Source of the DNA: Anaerolineae bacterium
GTDB taxonomy: Bacteria; Chloroflexota; Anaerolineae; UBA4142; SHND01
Length of the DNA stretch: 37,186 bases
Reading direction: 5' to 3'
Assembly (NCBI GenBank): GCA_020851635.1
Contig: JADZCJ010000023.1
Location: 1-37,186, forward strand
The position numbers and the translations under genes are program-made. Shown here in pieces: positions 16,883 to 25,013 of the stretch (positions within the stretch are counted from its first letter, which is position 1; each line of letters starts with the position of its first letter). The notes under the pieces are model-generated. The model had not been told where the DNA came from and made no database searches. It was given only the letters and a program-made list of their open reading frames with translations.

Positions 16883-17584
16883 ATGGAAACTCGCCTTGAA
16901 ATCTCTGCCACTGCCGAATGGCGGCAGGCGCATCCGGGGTCCGCGATTGGTCTGCTCGAAATGACGGGCGTTGACAACGGACAGCCCTCCGCCGCATTGA
17001 ATGCGCTCAAACCGAAATTGGAGGCGGAACTGCTCCAACGCTATAATGGTTTTGCGCGCAAGGATTTCCTGGCTCTGCCGGTCATGTCGGCATACGACCG
17101 ATACTATACCCGATTCAACAAGACCTATCACGTGCAGCTCCAGCTCGAGTCCATCGTGCTCAAAGGCAAACATCTGCCGGGGATTTCTCCGGCGGTGGAC
17201 GCCAGTTTTATGGCAGAGCTGGACACTCTGATTCTTACGGCGGGTCATGATGTCTCGCGATTGCGCGGACCGATCACGATTGACGTTTCGCGTCAGGGTG
17301 ATACCATGACGCAAATGAACGGGACGATCAAGGCGTTTTCCGCCGGTGACATGGTCATGCGTGACGCAAACGGCATCAGTTGTTCCATCATTTACGGGCA
17401 GGACAATCGTTCGCCCATCGCCCCGACGACAACGCACGTCCTCTATGTTGCGTATGCTCCCGGTGGAGCGCAGACGCAAGTGGTCGAATCACATCTGCAG
17501 CTGCTTGAAAAGTATCTATGCATCTTTTCGCCCGAGGCGACAACACGCCAGTTTCTTGTGCTTGCCGCACCCCCGACAGTTTGA
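16883..17584 (+). CDS. Free-standing B3/4 domain protein (PheRS-beta editing-domain family)
   Basis: 233 residues. The body matches the B3/B4 domain of phenylalanyl-tRNA synthetase beta (COG3382-like solo proteins): RKDFLALPVMSAYDRYYTRF, QLQLESIVLKGKHLPG, PAVDASFMAELDTLIL, then DVSRLRGPITIDV, TIKAFSAGDMVMRDANG and CSIIYGQDNR. In PheRS this domain hydrolyses mischarged Tyr-tRNA-Phe; solo versions are candidate trans-editing or amino-acid/tRNA-binding factors. It starts 6 bases after trpB and ends 36 bases before trpA, so it is cotranscribed under the Trp T-box. The family call is firm; the substrate is unknown. Confidence 0.88.
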   Translation: METRLEISATAEWRQAHPGSAIGLLEMTGVDNGQPSAALNALKPKLEAELLQRYNGFARKDFLALPVMSAYDRYYTRFNKTYHVQLQLESIVLKGKHLPGISPAVDASFMAELDTLILTAGHDVSRLRGPITIDVSRQGDTMTQMNGTIKAFSAGDMVMRDANGISCSIIYGQDNRSPIAPTTTHVLYVAYAPGGAQTQVVESHLQLLEKYLCIFSPEATTRQFLVLAAPPTV

Positions 17585-17620
17585 GCATCCTCCATCTCGC
17601 CTCTAAAATCCCGGACCAAC

Positions 17621-18436
17621 ATGAATCGCATTGACGAAACCTTCCAAGCATTACAGGGCAAGCGCGCGGCGCTGATGCCGTATTTGCCGTTGGGCTATCC
17701 GACGCTGCCGATTTCGCGGGAATTGATTCGCGCGGCGGAGGATGCGGGGGCGGATATTTTGGAATTGGGGGTGCCGTTCAGCGACCCCCTGGCGGATGGT
17801 CCGGTGATTCAACATGCCACGCAGGTTGCGCTCGAAAATGGCATGACCCTTCACAAGTGTATTGAAATGGTCCAGGACGCGCGAGCACACGGGGTCAGGA
17901 TTCCGCTCGTCCTGATGGGCTATTACAATCCGATCTTGCGCTATGACCTCAAGAAATTTGCGCGCGACGCGCTGGAAGGCGGGGTGGACGGGGTCATCGT
18001 GCCCGACCTGCCCATAGAAGAGGCGGACGATCTGCAAGACGCCGCCAGGGCGCACAACTTGAACGTGATTTTTCTCGCGGCGCCGACGAGCAGCCAAGAG
18101 CGGTTGAAAAAGATCGGCAGAGAAACACGCGGGTTTTTGTATCTGGTCTCGCTGACGGGGACAACGGGACAGCGAGATGCTCTGCCCCCCGGACTGGAAG
18201 AGTTTGTCCGTCGGGCGCGCGAGGCGACCAGCAAACCGGTGTGCGTGGGCTTTGGCATTGGCAGCACAGACAGCGCGCGGCGGGTCGCGCAGATTGCCGA
18301 TGGGGTGATTGTGGGCAGCGCGCTGGTCGCCAAAATTGGGGATGCGTCGAGCGCGGTCGAAAATGCGCGCCAATTCATCAGCGAATTGCGCGAGGCAACA
18401 GCAACGGCGCAGCTCAAAAACGCGCCGGACAGCTGA
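17621..18436 (+). CDS. trpA: Tryptophan synthase alpha chain
   Basis: 271 residues. It cleaves indole-3-glycerol phosphate to indole, which channels to TrpB. The catalytic residues Glu48 and Asp59 lie in ILELGVPFSDPLADGP, and GFGIGSTDSARRVA with VIVGSALV binds the phosphate. It begins at ATG 17621 with a weak ribosome site (GGA). It follows the B3/4 gene rather than trpB, so the usual tight trpB-trpA coupling is broken here. Confidence 0.97.
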   Translation: MNRIDETFQALQGKRAALMPYLPLGYPTLPISRELIRAAEDAGADILELGVPFSDPLADGPVIQHATQVALENGMTLHKCIEMVQDARAHGVRIPLVLMGYYNPILRYDLKKFARDALEGGVDGVIVPDLPIEEADDLQDAARAHNLNVIFLAAPTSSQERLKKIGRETRGFLYLVSLTGTTGQRDALPPGLEEFVRRAREATSKPVCVGFGIGSTDSARRVAQIADGVIVGSALVAKIGDASSAVENARQFISELREATATAQLKNAPDS

Positions 18437-18521
18437 TTGATGTGAGCGCCGGCTGATCAAGTTGAAAACCCGGCAATCCCATTTAGAGATTCACTAACCG
18501 GCACAACAGACGGAGTGTCCT

Positions 18522-20474
18522 GTGGCATCAGTCCTCAGACCCGGAACGCTTGTCGCCCGGTACAAGCTTGTCGAGCTCGCGGGTGACGGCTCGCAGTCCA
18601 ACATCTATCTCGCCGAACTCGAGCCGGAAATGCACTGGCTCATTCAAATCGAAAATCCCGAATGGGAACCGAACGTGCCCTTTGCCAACATTGACCGTTT
18701 TACGGCGCATGGGGGACAATGGATCGCCCTGCCGACGGTGGGCACGAGCATGGTGAATCTGGCAAGTTGGGTGGACCGGCTCGAACTGCCATTCATCGGC
18801 TGGCGCTGGGCAAATTTGGGGCGCGAAGTAGGGCTTTTGCACAAAAAGGGTGTTGTTTTGCAAAACACCCAACCGTTGGCGCTGGACCGTTTGGAATTTA
18901 CGCGCGGCGGCGAATTGAGCATCGTGCAGGGGCGCGGCGGGGCGCCGGACGAATATACCTTTCCTGCGCCTCAATCCGCCGATGCGGTCAATGCAGCCGC
19001 GGATGTGTATGCGCTGGGCGCATCCTTGCAAGCGTTGGCAGGTGACAATCTGCCGCGCAATGTGCAAGGCGTCATCCGACGCGCGACGGACCCCGACGCA
19101 AGCAAACGTTATCCCGACGGCAGCACGTTTGGCGAAGCGCTTGCCGAGGTCTTGCCCGATCCACAGCGCGAAAAGGTCGCGCCGCCCCGCCCCAAACACA
19201 GTGTGCTCAAACTGGTCGCCATTGCAAGCGTGGTGATATGTCTTGGACTGGCGCTGTGTGTGGGGGCGCTTTACACCTATGCGTGGCGAATGTTTCAGCT
19301 AGGCGCGCCGACGATAACCGCCATCCAACCCGAACGCCTGCGTGTGACGATCCTCAAATGGGAAATGCTGCAAGGGTGCAATGCGCGCGCCGAGGTGACC
19401 GTCCAAGACGAGGGGCAGCCAGTCACTCGGGATGACGGTTTGAGTTTTTTTGTTCTTGCGCCGCAGGCATCCGTAAACCAAATAGAGATCGCGCCCGGCG
19501 CAGAGCCCGCCGCGACGGCGCTTCAATTCGCGCTGGGCGATTTTTGCGTAGAGGGCGGCGCGCTTGCGATTGGGGCGCGCCGCGACGACCGCGAGGGCAC
19601 GAGCACGGTTTACTATTATCCGCCGGATGAGGATATCCCGGAAAAGGTGGCACTTTACAAGGCAGGCGGGACCCAGGCGCGGATTTACAAATTTTCCACC
19701 AGTCACATGAACTTTGGGCTTGCGTCGCGGGCAGGCGAACCCGCCAACCTCAAGGGCGCGATCAAAATTCGACTCTTGCAGGACGGGCTCCCGGTCCACG
19801 ATGCGCGTTTGAAAGCGGTCAACGGCGCGTTGGACCCACTGGTCGTCGTGCTGGTTATGGACACCAGCAAAAGCATGACCGGCGATGCTCTTGCAAAATC
19901 ACAGCTTGCAGCCGCCGGACTGGTTGCAAAACTCTATCCGAATGATTATGTCTGTGTGTATCGTTTTGCCACAGAGGTGTCGGAACCGCACGTCTGCTCG
20001 ACTGACAAGGAATCGGCGAGCAAAGCGATTGCGCAGCTGACGGCGGGTGGCAATACGTCGCTGTATGACGTGCTGGTCGAGGTGGGCAAACGCCACGCCA
20101 ACCGCGCCGACCGTCAAGCTATCATTCTCTTGTCCGATGGGGCGGACAACAACAGCAAGGCGACGCGTGAACAGGCATTGAATGACATTGCGAAAACGAA
20201 CGTGCCCGTGTATGCGATCGGTCTGGTGAATCAGGACCTTGCGCCTGCGGTCTTGGCGCAAATTGCAGAGCGCACGGGGGGCGATTATATGGAAGCGCCA
20301 ACTCCCGACGATCTGGAACGCTTGTTTGACAAGCTGCAGGCGCGATTCGATAACCAGTACGAGGTCGAGTTTCAATCCCTCTTTCCGGACCGCGAGCGCG
20401 GGACGTTGGAACTGTTTATTTCGGACGGGGAAGGCGAAATCAGCATCAAAAAGGAATACCAAGTCCAACCTTGA
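18522..20474 (+). CDS. Membrane protein with pseudokinase and von Willebrand A domains
   Basis: 650 residues from GTG 18522 (GGAG six bases upstream). Residues 12-215 follow a protein-kinase fold: ARYKLVELAGDGSQSNIYLAE opens it and AAADVYALGASLQAL matches the SDIYSLG helix. The VAIK lysine, HRD aspartate and DFG are all missing, so it cannot be a normal kinase. One transmembrane helix is at about 228-252. A vWA domain (about 438-620) has a MIDAS motif DTSKS (447-451) and LLSDGADN, so it should bind a metal and a protein ligand. It sits between trpA and trpS with no terminator on either side, and should be expressed with them. Its role there is unknown. Confidence 0.85.
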   Translation: MASVLRPGTLVARYKLVELAGDGSQSNIYLAELEPEMHWLIQIENPEWEPNVPFANIDRFTAHGGQWIALPTVGTSMVNLASWVDRLELPFIGWRWANLGREVGLLHKKGVVLQNTQPLALDRLEFTRGGELSIVQGRGGAPDEYTFPAPQSADAVNAAADVYALGASLQALAGDNLPRNVQGVIRRATDPDASKRYPDGSTFGEALAEVLPDPQREKVAPPRPKHSVLKLVAIASVVICLGLALCVGALYTYAWRMFQLGAPTITAIQPERLRVTILKWEMLQGCNARAEVTVQDEGQPVTRDDGLSFFVLAPQASVNQIEIAPGAEPAATALQFALGDFCVEGGALAIGARRDDREGTSTVYYYPPDEDIPEKVALYKAGGTQARIYKFSTSHMNFGLASRAGEPANLKGAIKIRLLQDGLPVHDARLKAVNGALDPLVVVLVMDTSKSMTGDALAKSQLAAAGLVAKLYPNDYVCVYRFATEVSEPHVCSTDKESASKAIAQLTAGGNTSLYDVLVEVGKRHANRADRQAIILLSDGADNNSKATREQALNDIAKTNVPVYAIGLVNQDLAPAVLAQIAERTGGDYMEAPTPDDLERLFDKLQARFDNQYEVEFQSLFPDRERGTLELFISDGEGEISIKKEYQVQP

Positions 20475-20518
20475 TAGAGCGCACAGACAGCAGAAAGGCA
20501 GTATACTTGGAGGCGGAT

Positions 20519-21526
20519 GTGACGAAAAAGAAAATAGTCTTTTCCGGAATTCAACCGACGGGCGATCTTCATATCGGGAATTATCTCGGCGCCATCAAGC
20601 ACTGGGTGGCGGACCAGGATTTGTGTGACAGCATTTTTTGTGTCGTTGATTTACATGCGATCACCATTTTTCAAGACCCCCGGGTGCTGCGCGACAAGAT
20701 TCGCCAGACCGTGGGCTTGCTGTTGGCATGCGGCATTGACCCCAACAAGAGTCTCTTGTTTGTGCAATCGCACGTCCCGGCACATTCCGAATTGGCGTGG
20801 ATTTTGAATTGCGTGACGCCGGTGGGTTGGCTGGAGCGCATGACCCAATACAAGGACAAAGCAGCCAAGCAAGAAAGCGTGAGCACGGGCTTGCTCGATT
20901 ACCCCGTGCTGCAAGCGGCGGATATTCTGTTGTATCAGGCGGACTATGTTCCCGTGGGCGAAGACCAGCGCCAGCATATCGAATTGACGCGCGACATTTC
21001 GCTGCGTTTTAATCACCTGTATGGCGAAACGTTCAACCTGCCGGACGGAATGATTCCAAAAGTGGGCGCCAAGATTATGGGGTTTGATGAGCCGACCACC
21101 AAAATGAGCAAGAGCAGCGCCGTCAACCAGAATTTCCACGCGGTCGGCTTGTTGGACTCGCCCGACCAGGTGTGGAGCGTGTTGAAACGCGCCACCACCG
21201 ATTCCGAAAAAGAGATCGTCTTTAGCGATGACCCCAAAAAAGCCGGCGTGAACAATCTGTTGACCGTGTATCAGGCATTCACAGGCAAATCACGCGACGA
21301 GATCCAGGCGCACTTTGCGGGACAGCTCTATGGCGCGTTGAAACGGCAGGTGGCGGATGCGGTCATCGAGGCGCTCAAACCCATTCAAGAGCGTTATAAT
21401 CAGTATATGCAAGACGCGACCGCCCTGGACCACTATATGCGCGCGGCGGCAGAGCGCGCGGCAGAGCGCTCTGCGCCCACGCTCAAGACCGTCAAAGAAC
21501 GCGTGGGCTTTACTCTGCTTGCTTAG
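20519..21526 (+). CDS. trpS: Tryptophanyl-tRNA synthetase
   Basis: 335 residues from GTG 20519, which has GGAGG five bases upstream and gives the standard N-terminus. A TTG at 20471 would add 16 atypical residues. It charges tRNA-Trp with ATP and tryptophan. Class I signatures HIGN (18-21) and KMSKS (195-199) are present. As part of the operon behind the T-box it would be induced when tRNA-Trp is uncharged. Its tRNA substrate is encoded at 4758-4829. Confidence 0.97.
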   Translation: MTKKKIVFSGIQPTGDLHIGNYLGAIKHWVADQDLCDSIFCVVDLHAITIFQDPRVLRDKIRQTVGLLLACGIDPNKSLLFVQSHVPAHSELAWILNCVTPVGWLERMTQYKDKAAKQESVSTGLLDYPVLQAADILLYQADYVPVGEDQRQHIELTRDISLRFNHLYGETFNLPDGMIPKVGAKIMGFDEPTTKMSKSSAVNQNFHAVGLLDSPDQVWSVLKRATTDSEKEIVFSDDPKKAGVNNLLTVYQAFTGKSRDEIQAHFAGQLYGALKRQVADAVIEALKPIQERYNQYMQDATALDHYMRAAAERAAERSAPTLKTVKERVGFTLLA

Positions 21527-21609
21527 GGGTCCCAATAGCGGACCCGCCAAAACATCATCTCGCAGAATCGGCAATTCACATTCTGCATTTGTTCCCAAAG
21601 GAGGGAAAA

Positions 21610-22986
21610 ATGTCCGAGCAAGTCAAATATCTACTGCAAGAGAACGAAATGCCGACGGCGTGGTACAACATTTTGAACGATTTTGAAACGCCGCTGCCGC
21701 CCGTGATTCATCCCGGCACAGGACAGCCCATCGGACCCCAGGACCTGGCGCCACTCTTTCCGATGCAGTTGATCATGCAAGAAGTCGGCGTAGGTCCGTA
21801 TGCGACGAGTTTTGTAGATATTCCTGAAGAGGTGTGGGAAGCATACAAACTGTGGCGTCCGACACCGTTGATTCGGGCGCGGCGTCTGGAAAAAGCGCTG
21901 GACACACCCGCGCACATTTTCTTTAAATACGAGGGCGTCTCACCGTCGGGATCGCACAAACCCAATACCGCCGTGCCGCAGGCGTATTACAACAAGCAAG
22001 AAGGCACAAAACGTATCACGACAGAGACGGGCGCCGGGCAATGGGGCAGCGCGCTCTCGTTTGCCTGCCAACTGTATGATATCGAGTGCAAAGTGTATAT
22101 GGTGGCGATTTCTTTTCGCCAGAAACCATACCGTCGCTTTTTGATGGAGACCTATGGCAGCTCGGTCGTCTCTTCCCCCTCGATGGACACCAACACGGGT
22201 CGTAAATTCCTGGCGCAAGACCCCGACCATACCGGTTCGTTGGGGCTTGCCATCAGCGAAGCGGTCGAAGACGCGGCGGGTCGCGAGGACACGAAATATT
22301 CGCTCGGCTCGGTGCTGAATCATGTGCTGATGCATCAAACGATCATTGGCGAAGAAGCGCTCAAACAAATGGAAATGGCGGGCGAGTATCCCGATATCGT
22401 GGTGGGCTGCGCGGGCGGCGGCTCGAACTTTGCGGGCATTGCGCTGCCGTTTATACGCGCCAAAATGAAGGGCGAAAAGAACACACGCATCATCGCCGCC
22501 GAACCGACCGCCGCACCCTCGTTGACCAAAGGGGTTTATACCTACGATTTTGGCGACACCGGGCAAATCATTCCGCTGGTCAAGATGTATACGCTCGGCT
22601 CGTCCTTTATCCCTGCGCCCATTCACGCCGGCGGCTTGCGGTATCACGGCATGGCGCCCATCGTCTGCAAGTTGTATAACGAAGGTCTGATCGAGGCAGT
22701 CGCCGTCCCGCAAAACGCGGTGTTCGAGTCGAATGTTCTGTTTGCGCGCGAGGAAGGGATTCTGCCCGCGCCGGAACCGGGGCACGCGATCCGCGTGGTC
22801 ATCCAGGAGGCGCTGAAAGCCAAAGAAGCGGGCGAAAAGAAAACGATCCTCTTTAATCTGTGCGGACATGGACATTTCGACCTTGCCGGATACGAACAGT
22901 ATCTCAAGGGCGGTTTGGAAGATTACGAATACCCGCGCGAGCAGGTGGAAATGGCGATTTCGATGCTGCCCAAAGTGGCGATCTAG
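21610..22986 (+). CDS. TrpB2-type tryptophan synthase beta-like enzyme
   Basis: 458 residues, about 65 longer than TrpB1. The start is set by GGAGG 6-7 bases before ATG 21610. The long N-terminal extension, [12 protein letters not shown], the PLP lysine Lys117 in [23 protein letters not shown] and [12 protein letters not shown] are typical of the TrpB2 clade. TrpB2 enzymes make tryptophan from indole without TrpA; some archaeal TrpB2a enzymes use O-phosphoserine in place of serine. It could salvage indole or work with a different beta-donor. It follows trpS by 83 bases with no terminator and is followed after 8 bases by the alkyltransferase-like gene. Confidence 0.92.
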   Translation: MSEQVKYLLQENEMPTAWYNILNDFETPLPPVIHPGTGQPIGPQDLAPLFPMQLIMQEVGVGPYATSFVDIPEEVWEAYKLWRPTPLIRARRLEKALDTPAHIFFKYEGVSPSGSHKPNTAVPQAYYNKQEGTKRITTETGAGQWGSALSFACQLYDIECKVYMVAISFRQKPYRRFLMETYGSSVVSSPSMDTNTGRKFLAQDPDHTGSLGLAISEAVEDAAGREDTKYSLGSVLNHVLMHQTIIGEEALKQMEMAGEYPDIVVGCAGGGSNFAGIALPFIRAKMKGEKNTRIIAAEPTAAPSLTKGVYTYDFGDTGQIIPLVKMYTLGSSFIPAPIHAGGLRYHGMAPIVCKLYNEGLIEAVAVPQNAVFESNVLFAREEGILPAPEPGHAIRVVIQEALKAKEAGEKKTILFNLCGHGHFDLAGYEQYLKGGLEDYEYPREQVEMAISMLPKVAI

Positions 22987-22994
22987 GAATTCGG

Positions 22995-23402
22995 GTGACC
23001 AACGATCTGTTCGAGAAAATCTATGCGCTCGCCCGCGCGATCCCATCGGGCAAGGTGACGACGTATGGACAGTTGGGGGCGATGGTGGGGTTGAGCGATA
23101 TGCGGGCGGTCGGTGACGCGATGAATGCGTGTCCGCCGGACGTGCCGTGGCAGCGGGTGATCAATGCGCGCGGCACAATTTCGATTGGCGGCGCGAACGG
23201 GGCGCGTCAGCGCATACTGCTGGAACAAGAAGGCGTCGAGTTTGACGAGAACGGGCGCGTGGATTTTGGCGCGGTTGGTTGGAAGCCCGACGCGGACTGG
23301 CTGGCGACAAACGGATACAAGCAGCCGCCACCGTTGGTCAAGGAAAAAAATAAAACCAAGAATCAAGCCGGCGATGCCGGCGGGCAGATGAGTTTGTTTT
23401 GA
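22995..23402 (+). CDS. Alkyltransferase-like (ATL/MGMT-related) DNA-binding protein
   Basis: 135 residues from GTG 22995 (AGGA nearby). The core IPSGKVTTYGQLGAMVG and DVPWQRVINARGTIS match O6-alkylguanine alkyltransferases, but the active-site PCHRV is PWQRV: tryptophan replaces the acceptor cysteine, the ATL signature. ATLs bind O6-alkylguanine without repairing it and hand lesions to nucleotide excision repair. A Lys-rich tail (about 112-135) ends exactly in QMSLF, which fits the bacterial sliding-clamp consensus QL(S/D)LF. The start lies 8 bases after the TrpB2 gene, and a terminator follows at once, so it is the last gene of the presumed trp transcript. Confidence 0.9.
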   Translation: MTNDLFEKIYALARAIPSGKVTTYGQLGAMVGLSDMRAVGDAMNACPPDVPWQRVINARGTISIGGANGARQRILLEQEGVEFDENGRVDFGAVGWKPDADWLATNGYKQPPPLVKEKNKTKNQAGDAGGQMSLF

Positions 23403-23404
23403 AC

Positions 23405-23442
23405 AACAGGCAGACAAGCGGCGACTTGTCTGCCTGTTTTTT
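23405..23442 (+). terminator. Intrinsic terminator ending the trp transcript
   Basis: A perfect 14-bp stem (23405-23418 with 23425-23438), a 6-base loop and six T (23437-23442). It begins two bases after the stop of the ATL gene and is the first strong terminator I find after the T-box. Confidence 0.93.
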
Positions 23443-23467
23443 GTATTTCTTTTTTTCCTTATATACT
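23441..23467 (+). promoter_or_regulatory. Possible leaderless promoter of the ParB/SerK-like gene
   Basis: TTGTAT (23441-23446), a 15-base spacer and TATACT (23462-23467). The start ATG is at 23474, where transcription itself would be expected to begin, and no Shine-Dalgarno precedes it. Confidence 0.4.
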
Positions 23468-23473
23468 GGATGT

Positions 23474-24310
23474 ATGAAAGCCAGCGAATTAAAACTCTCG
23501 ATTGTCCCCCTTGCTCAGGTCCTTTTGCACGAAGAAATCGAATACAAACGGGTTGACACACTGGTCGAACAATTACGCGCCGACCGCGTGTTGAAAAATC
23601 CGCCGATGGTTGCCCTGGCAGAGAATGGGACAGAGACGCGCTATGTCGTGCTCGACGGCGCGTCGCGCTCCAGCGCCCTGCAAGCGCTCGACATACCCGA
23701 CATTTTGGTCCAGATCGTGGACTATAATTCGCCGCAGGTGAAATTGGAATCGTGGCATCACCTGCTGCTCGACATTTCGATCGAGGACCTGCGGCGCGAG
23801 CTTGACAGTGTGGCTTGCGTGACTCTGGTCGAGATGGACCTGGCGCGGGCAGAACGGGAGCTGGAGGCGCGCACAATTCTTGGATATTTGAAATTTACCG
23901 ATGGCACGATTACGGGGTTGCGGTGCAGCAGCGATCCCGGCGAACAAGCACATGCGCTGAACGAGGTGGTGCGCTCGTACGAATCCAAAGTCGAATTGTA
24001 TCGCGTTGCTTCGACCGATTTGGAACAGCTCGTCGCCGACCCCCGGCGGCTCGCCGCCGTGATGGTTTTTCCGAGATATAAACCGGCAGAGATCATTCAA
24101 CTTGCGCTCGGCGGCGCGCGCGTCCCAATGGGCATTACGCGGCATATCATTCCCGGGCGGGCGCTGCGGGTTAACATGCCGTTGGACGTGCTGGAGAGCG
24201 CGCAATCTCTGGAAGAAAAAAATGCGTGGTTTGATGCGTGGGTACAAGCCAAGATGAAACAGCGACATGTGCGCTATTATCAGGAGCCGGTGTTTTTGTT
24301 TGACGAATAA
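23474..24310 (+). CDS. ParB/Srx-superfamily protein, SerK/SbnI-like
   Basis: 278 residues. The first 100 follow the ParB/sulfiredoxin fold: LSIVPLAQVLLHEEIEYKR, VLKNPPMVALAENG, YVVLDGASRSSALQAL, then ILVQIVDYNSPQVKLESWH. The HEE (19-21), LDG (60-62) and VDY...SW pattern recalls free-serine kinases (SerK, SbnI) rather than the chromosome partitioning protein, which would have an HTH domain; none is seen. If so, it would phosphorylate L-serine to O-phosphoserine. The HxR of the usual DGHHR motif is ASR here, so activity is uncertain. No partner ParA is nearby. It lies just past the trp terminator and may be leaderless. Confidence 0.6.
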   Translation: MKASELKLSIVPLAQVLLHEEIEYKRVDTLVEQLRADRVLKNPPMVALAENGTETRYVVLDGASRSSALQALDIPDILVQIVDYNSPQVKLESWHHLLLDISIEDLRRELDSVACVTLVEMDLARAERELEARTILGYLKFTDGTITGLRCSSDPGEQAHALNEVVRSYESKVELYRVASTDLEQLVADPRRLAAVMVFPRYKPAEIIQLALGGARVPMGITRHIIPGRALRVNMPLDVLESAQSLEEKNAWFDAWVQAKMKQRHVRYYQEPVFLFDE

Positions 24311-24411
24311 GAGCGCGAGCGCGCCTGATTTGTGTTACCTCGAAAGCGCAAGAGCGTATACATACAAATTCGGCGTTTTCGTCAAAACCGGAGTCCGGCG
24401 CTCAACGTCCA

Positions 24412-24420
24412 TGCTATAAT
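24412..24420 (+). promoter_or_regulatory. Extended -10 promoter of the NfeD-flotillin pair
   Basis: TGC-TATAAT, with a perfect -10 hexamer at 24415-24420, lies 20 bases before the start codon; GAGGA serves as ribosome site. No good -35 is visible. Confidence 0.5.
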
Positions 24421-24440
24421 CCGCCGCGCGAGGAACCTAT

Positions 24441-24986
24441 ATGCCATTTGACTTGACCCCGCTGGAGCTTTTTTATCTCGTCCTTCTCGGGCTTGGCGTG
24501 CTCTATGCCCTGTTTTCGCTGCTATCGGGCATGGATTTTGATTTGCCGTTTGATCTGCCCGGGCTGGATGGAGGGGGCGACGTTTCGCTGGGGCATATCA
24601 GCCCGATCTCGATTGCCGCATTCATGACGGCGTTTGGCGCAATTGGCATTATCGCAACGCGAGGGTTTGACCAGCCGGCGATGGCGAGTGTGATTTGGGC
24701 GGTGGTCGGCGGAATCCTCGTCGCGCTCGGTGCACATGCGATTTTCTATTTCATGTTTGTCGCCCCGCAAGCGTCTTCGGCGGTCAAGCAAGGAGACCTG
24801 ATCGGCATCACTGCTGAAGTGACCGCGCCGATCCCGGCCGCGAGTGTGGGCGAAGTCACCTATGTGGCGATGGGTTCGAGACAAACGGCGCAAGCCCGCT
24901 CGACGAACGGACAACCGATTCCGCGCGGCGCAGCGGTCATTGTCGAAAGTATGACGGGCACGGTCCTGAACGTTCGGCTCAAATAA
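24441..24986 (+). CDS. NfeD/YuaF-like membrane protein, flotillin partner
   Basis: 181 residues. Three transmembrane segments lie at about 10-30, 57-76 and 82-111, followed by a C-terminal beta-rich domain (about 115-181) with GDLIGITAEVTAPIPAASVGEVTY and GTVLNVRLK, an OB-fold pattern as in NfeD/YuaF proteins. Such proteins sit in the membrane beside flotillins and are thought to help form or bind membrane microdomains. It lies 27 bases upstream of a flotillin gene, and this pairing is the main support. The sequence itself is short and divergent. Confidence 0.8.
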   Translation: MPFDLTPLELFYLVLLGLGVLYALFSLLSGMDFDLPFDLPGLDGGGDVSLGHISPISIAAFMTAFGAIGIIATRGFDQPAMASVIWAVVGGILVALGAHAIFYFMFVAPQASSAVKQGDLIGITAEVTAPIPAASVGEVTYVAMGSRQTAQARSTNGQPIPRGAAVIVESMTGTVLNVRLK

Positions 24987-25013
24987 CAACGATTCCATCT
25001 ACGGGAGGCAAGG

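Noticed and set aside
21940-23046. 368-codon minus-strand open frame opposite the TrpB2 gene
   Set aside because: Basic, low-complexity translation with no family pattern; the plus strand encodes a full PLP enzyme.
23474-24310. Chromosome partitioning ParB
   Set aside because: No HTH domain, no parS-like sites and no parA neighbour; motifs fit the wider ParB/Srx superfamily only.
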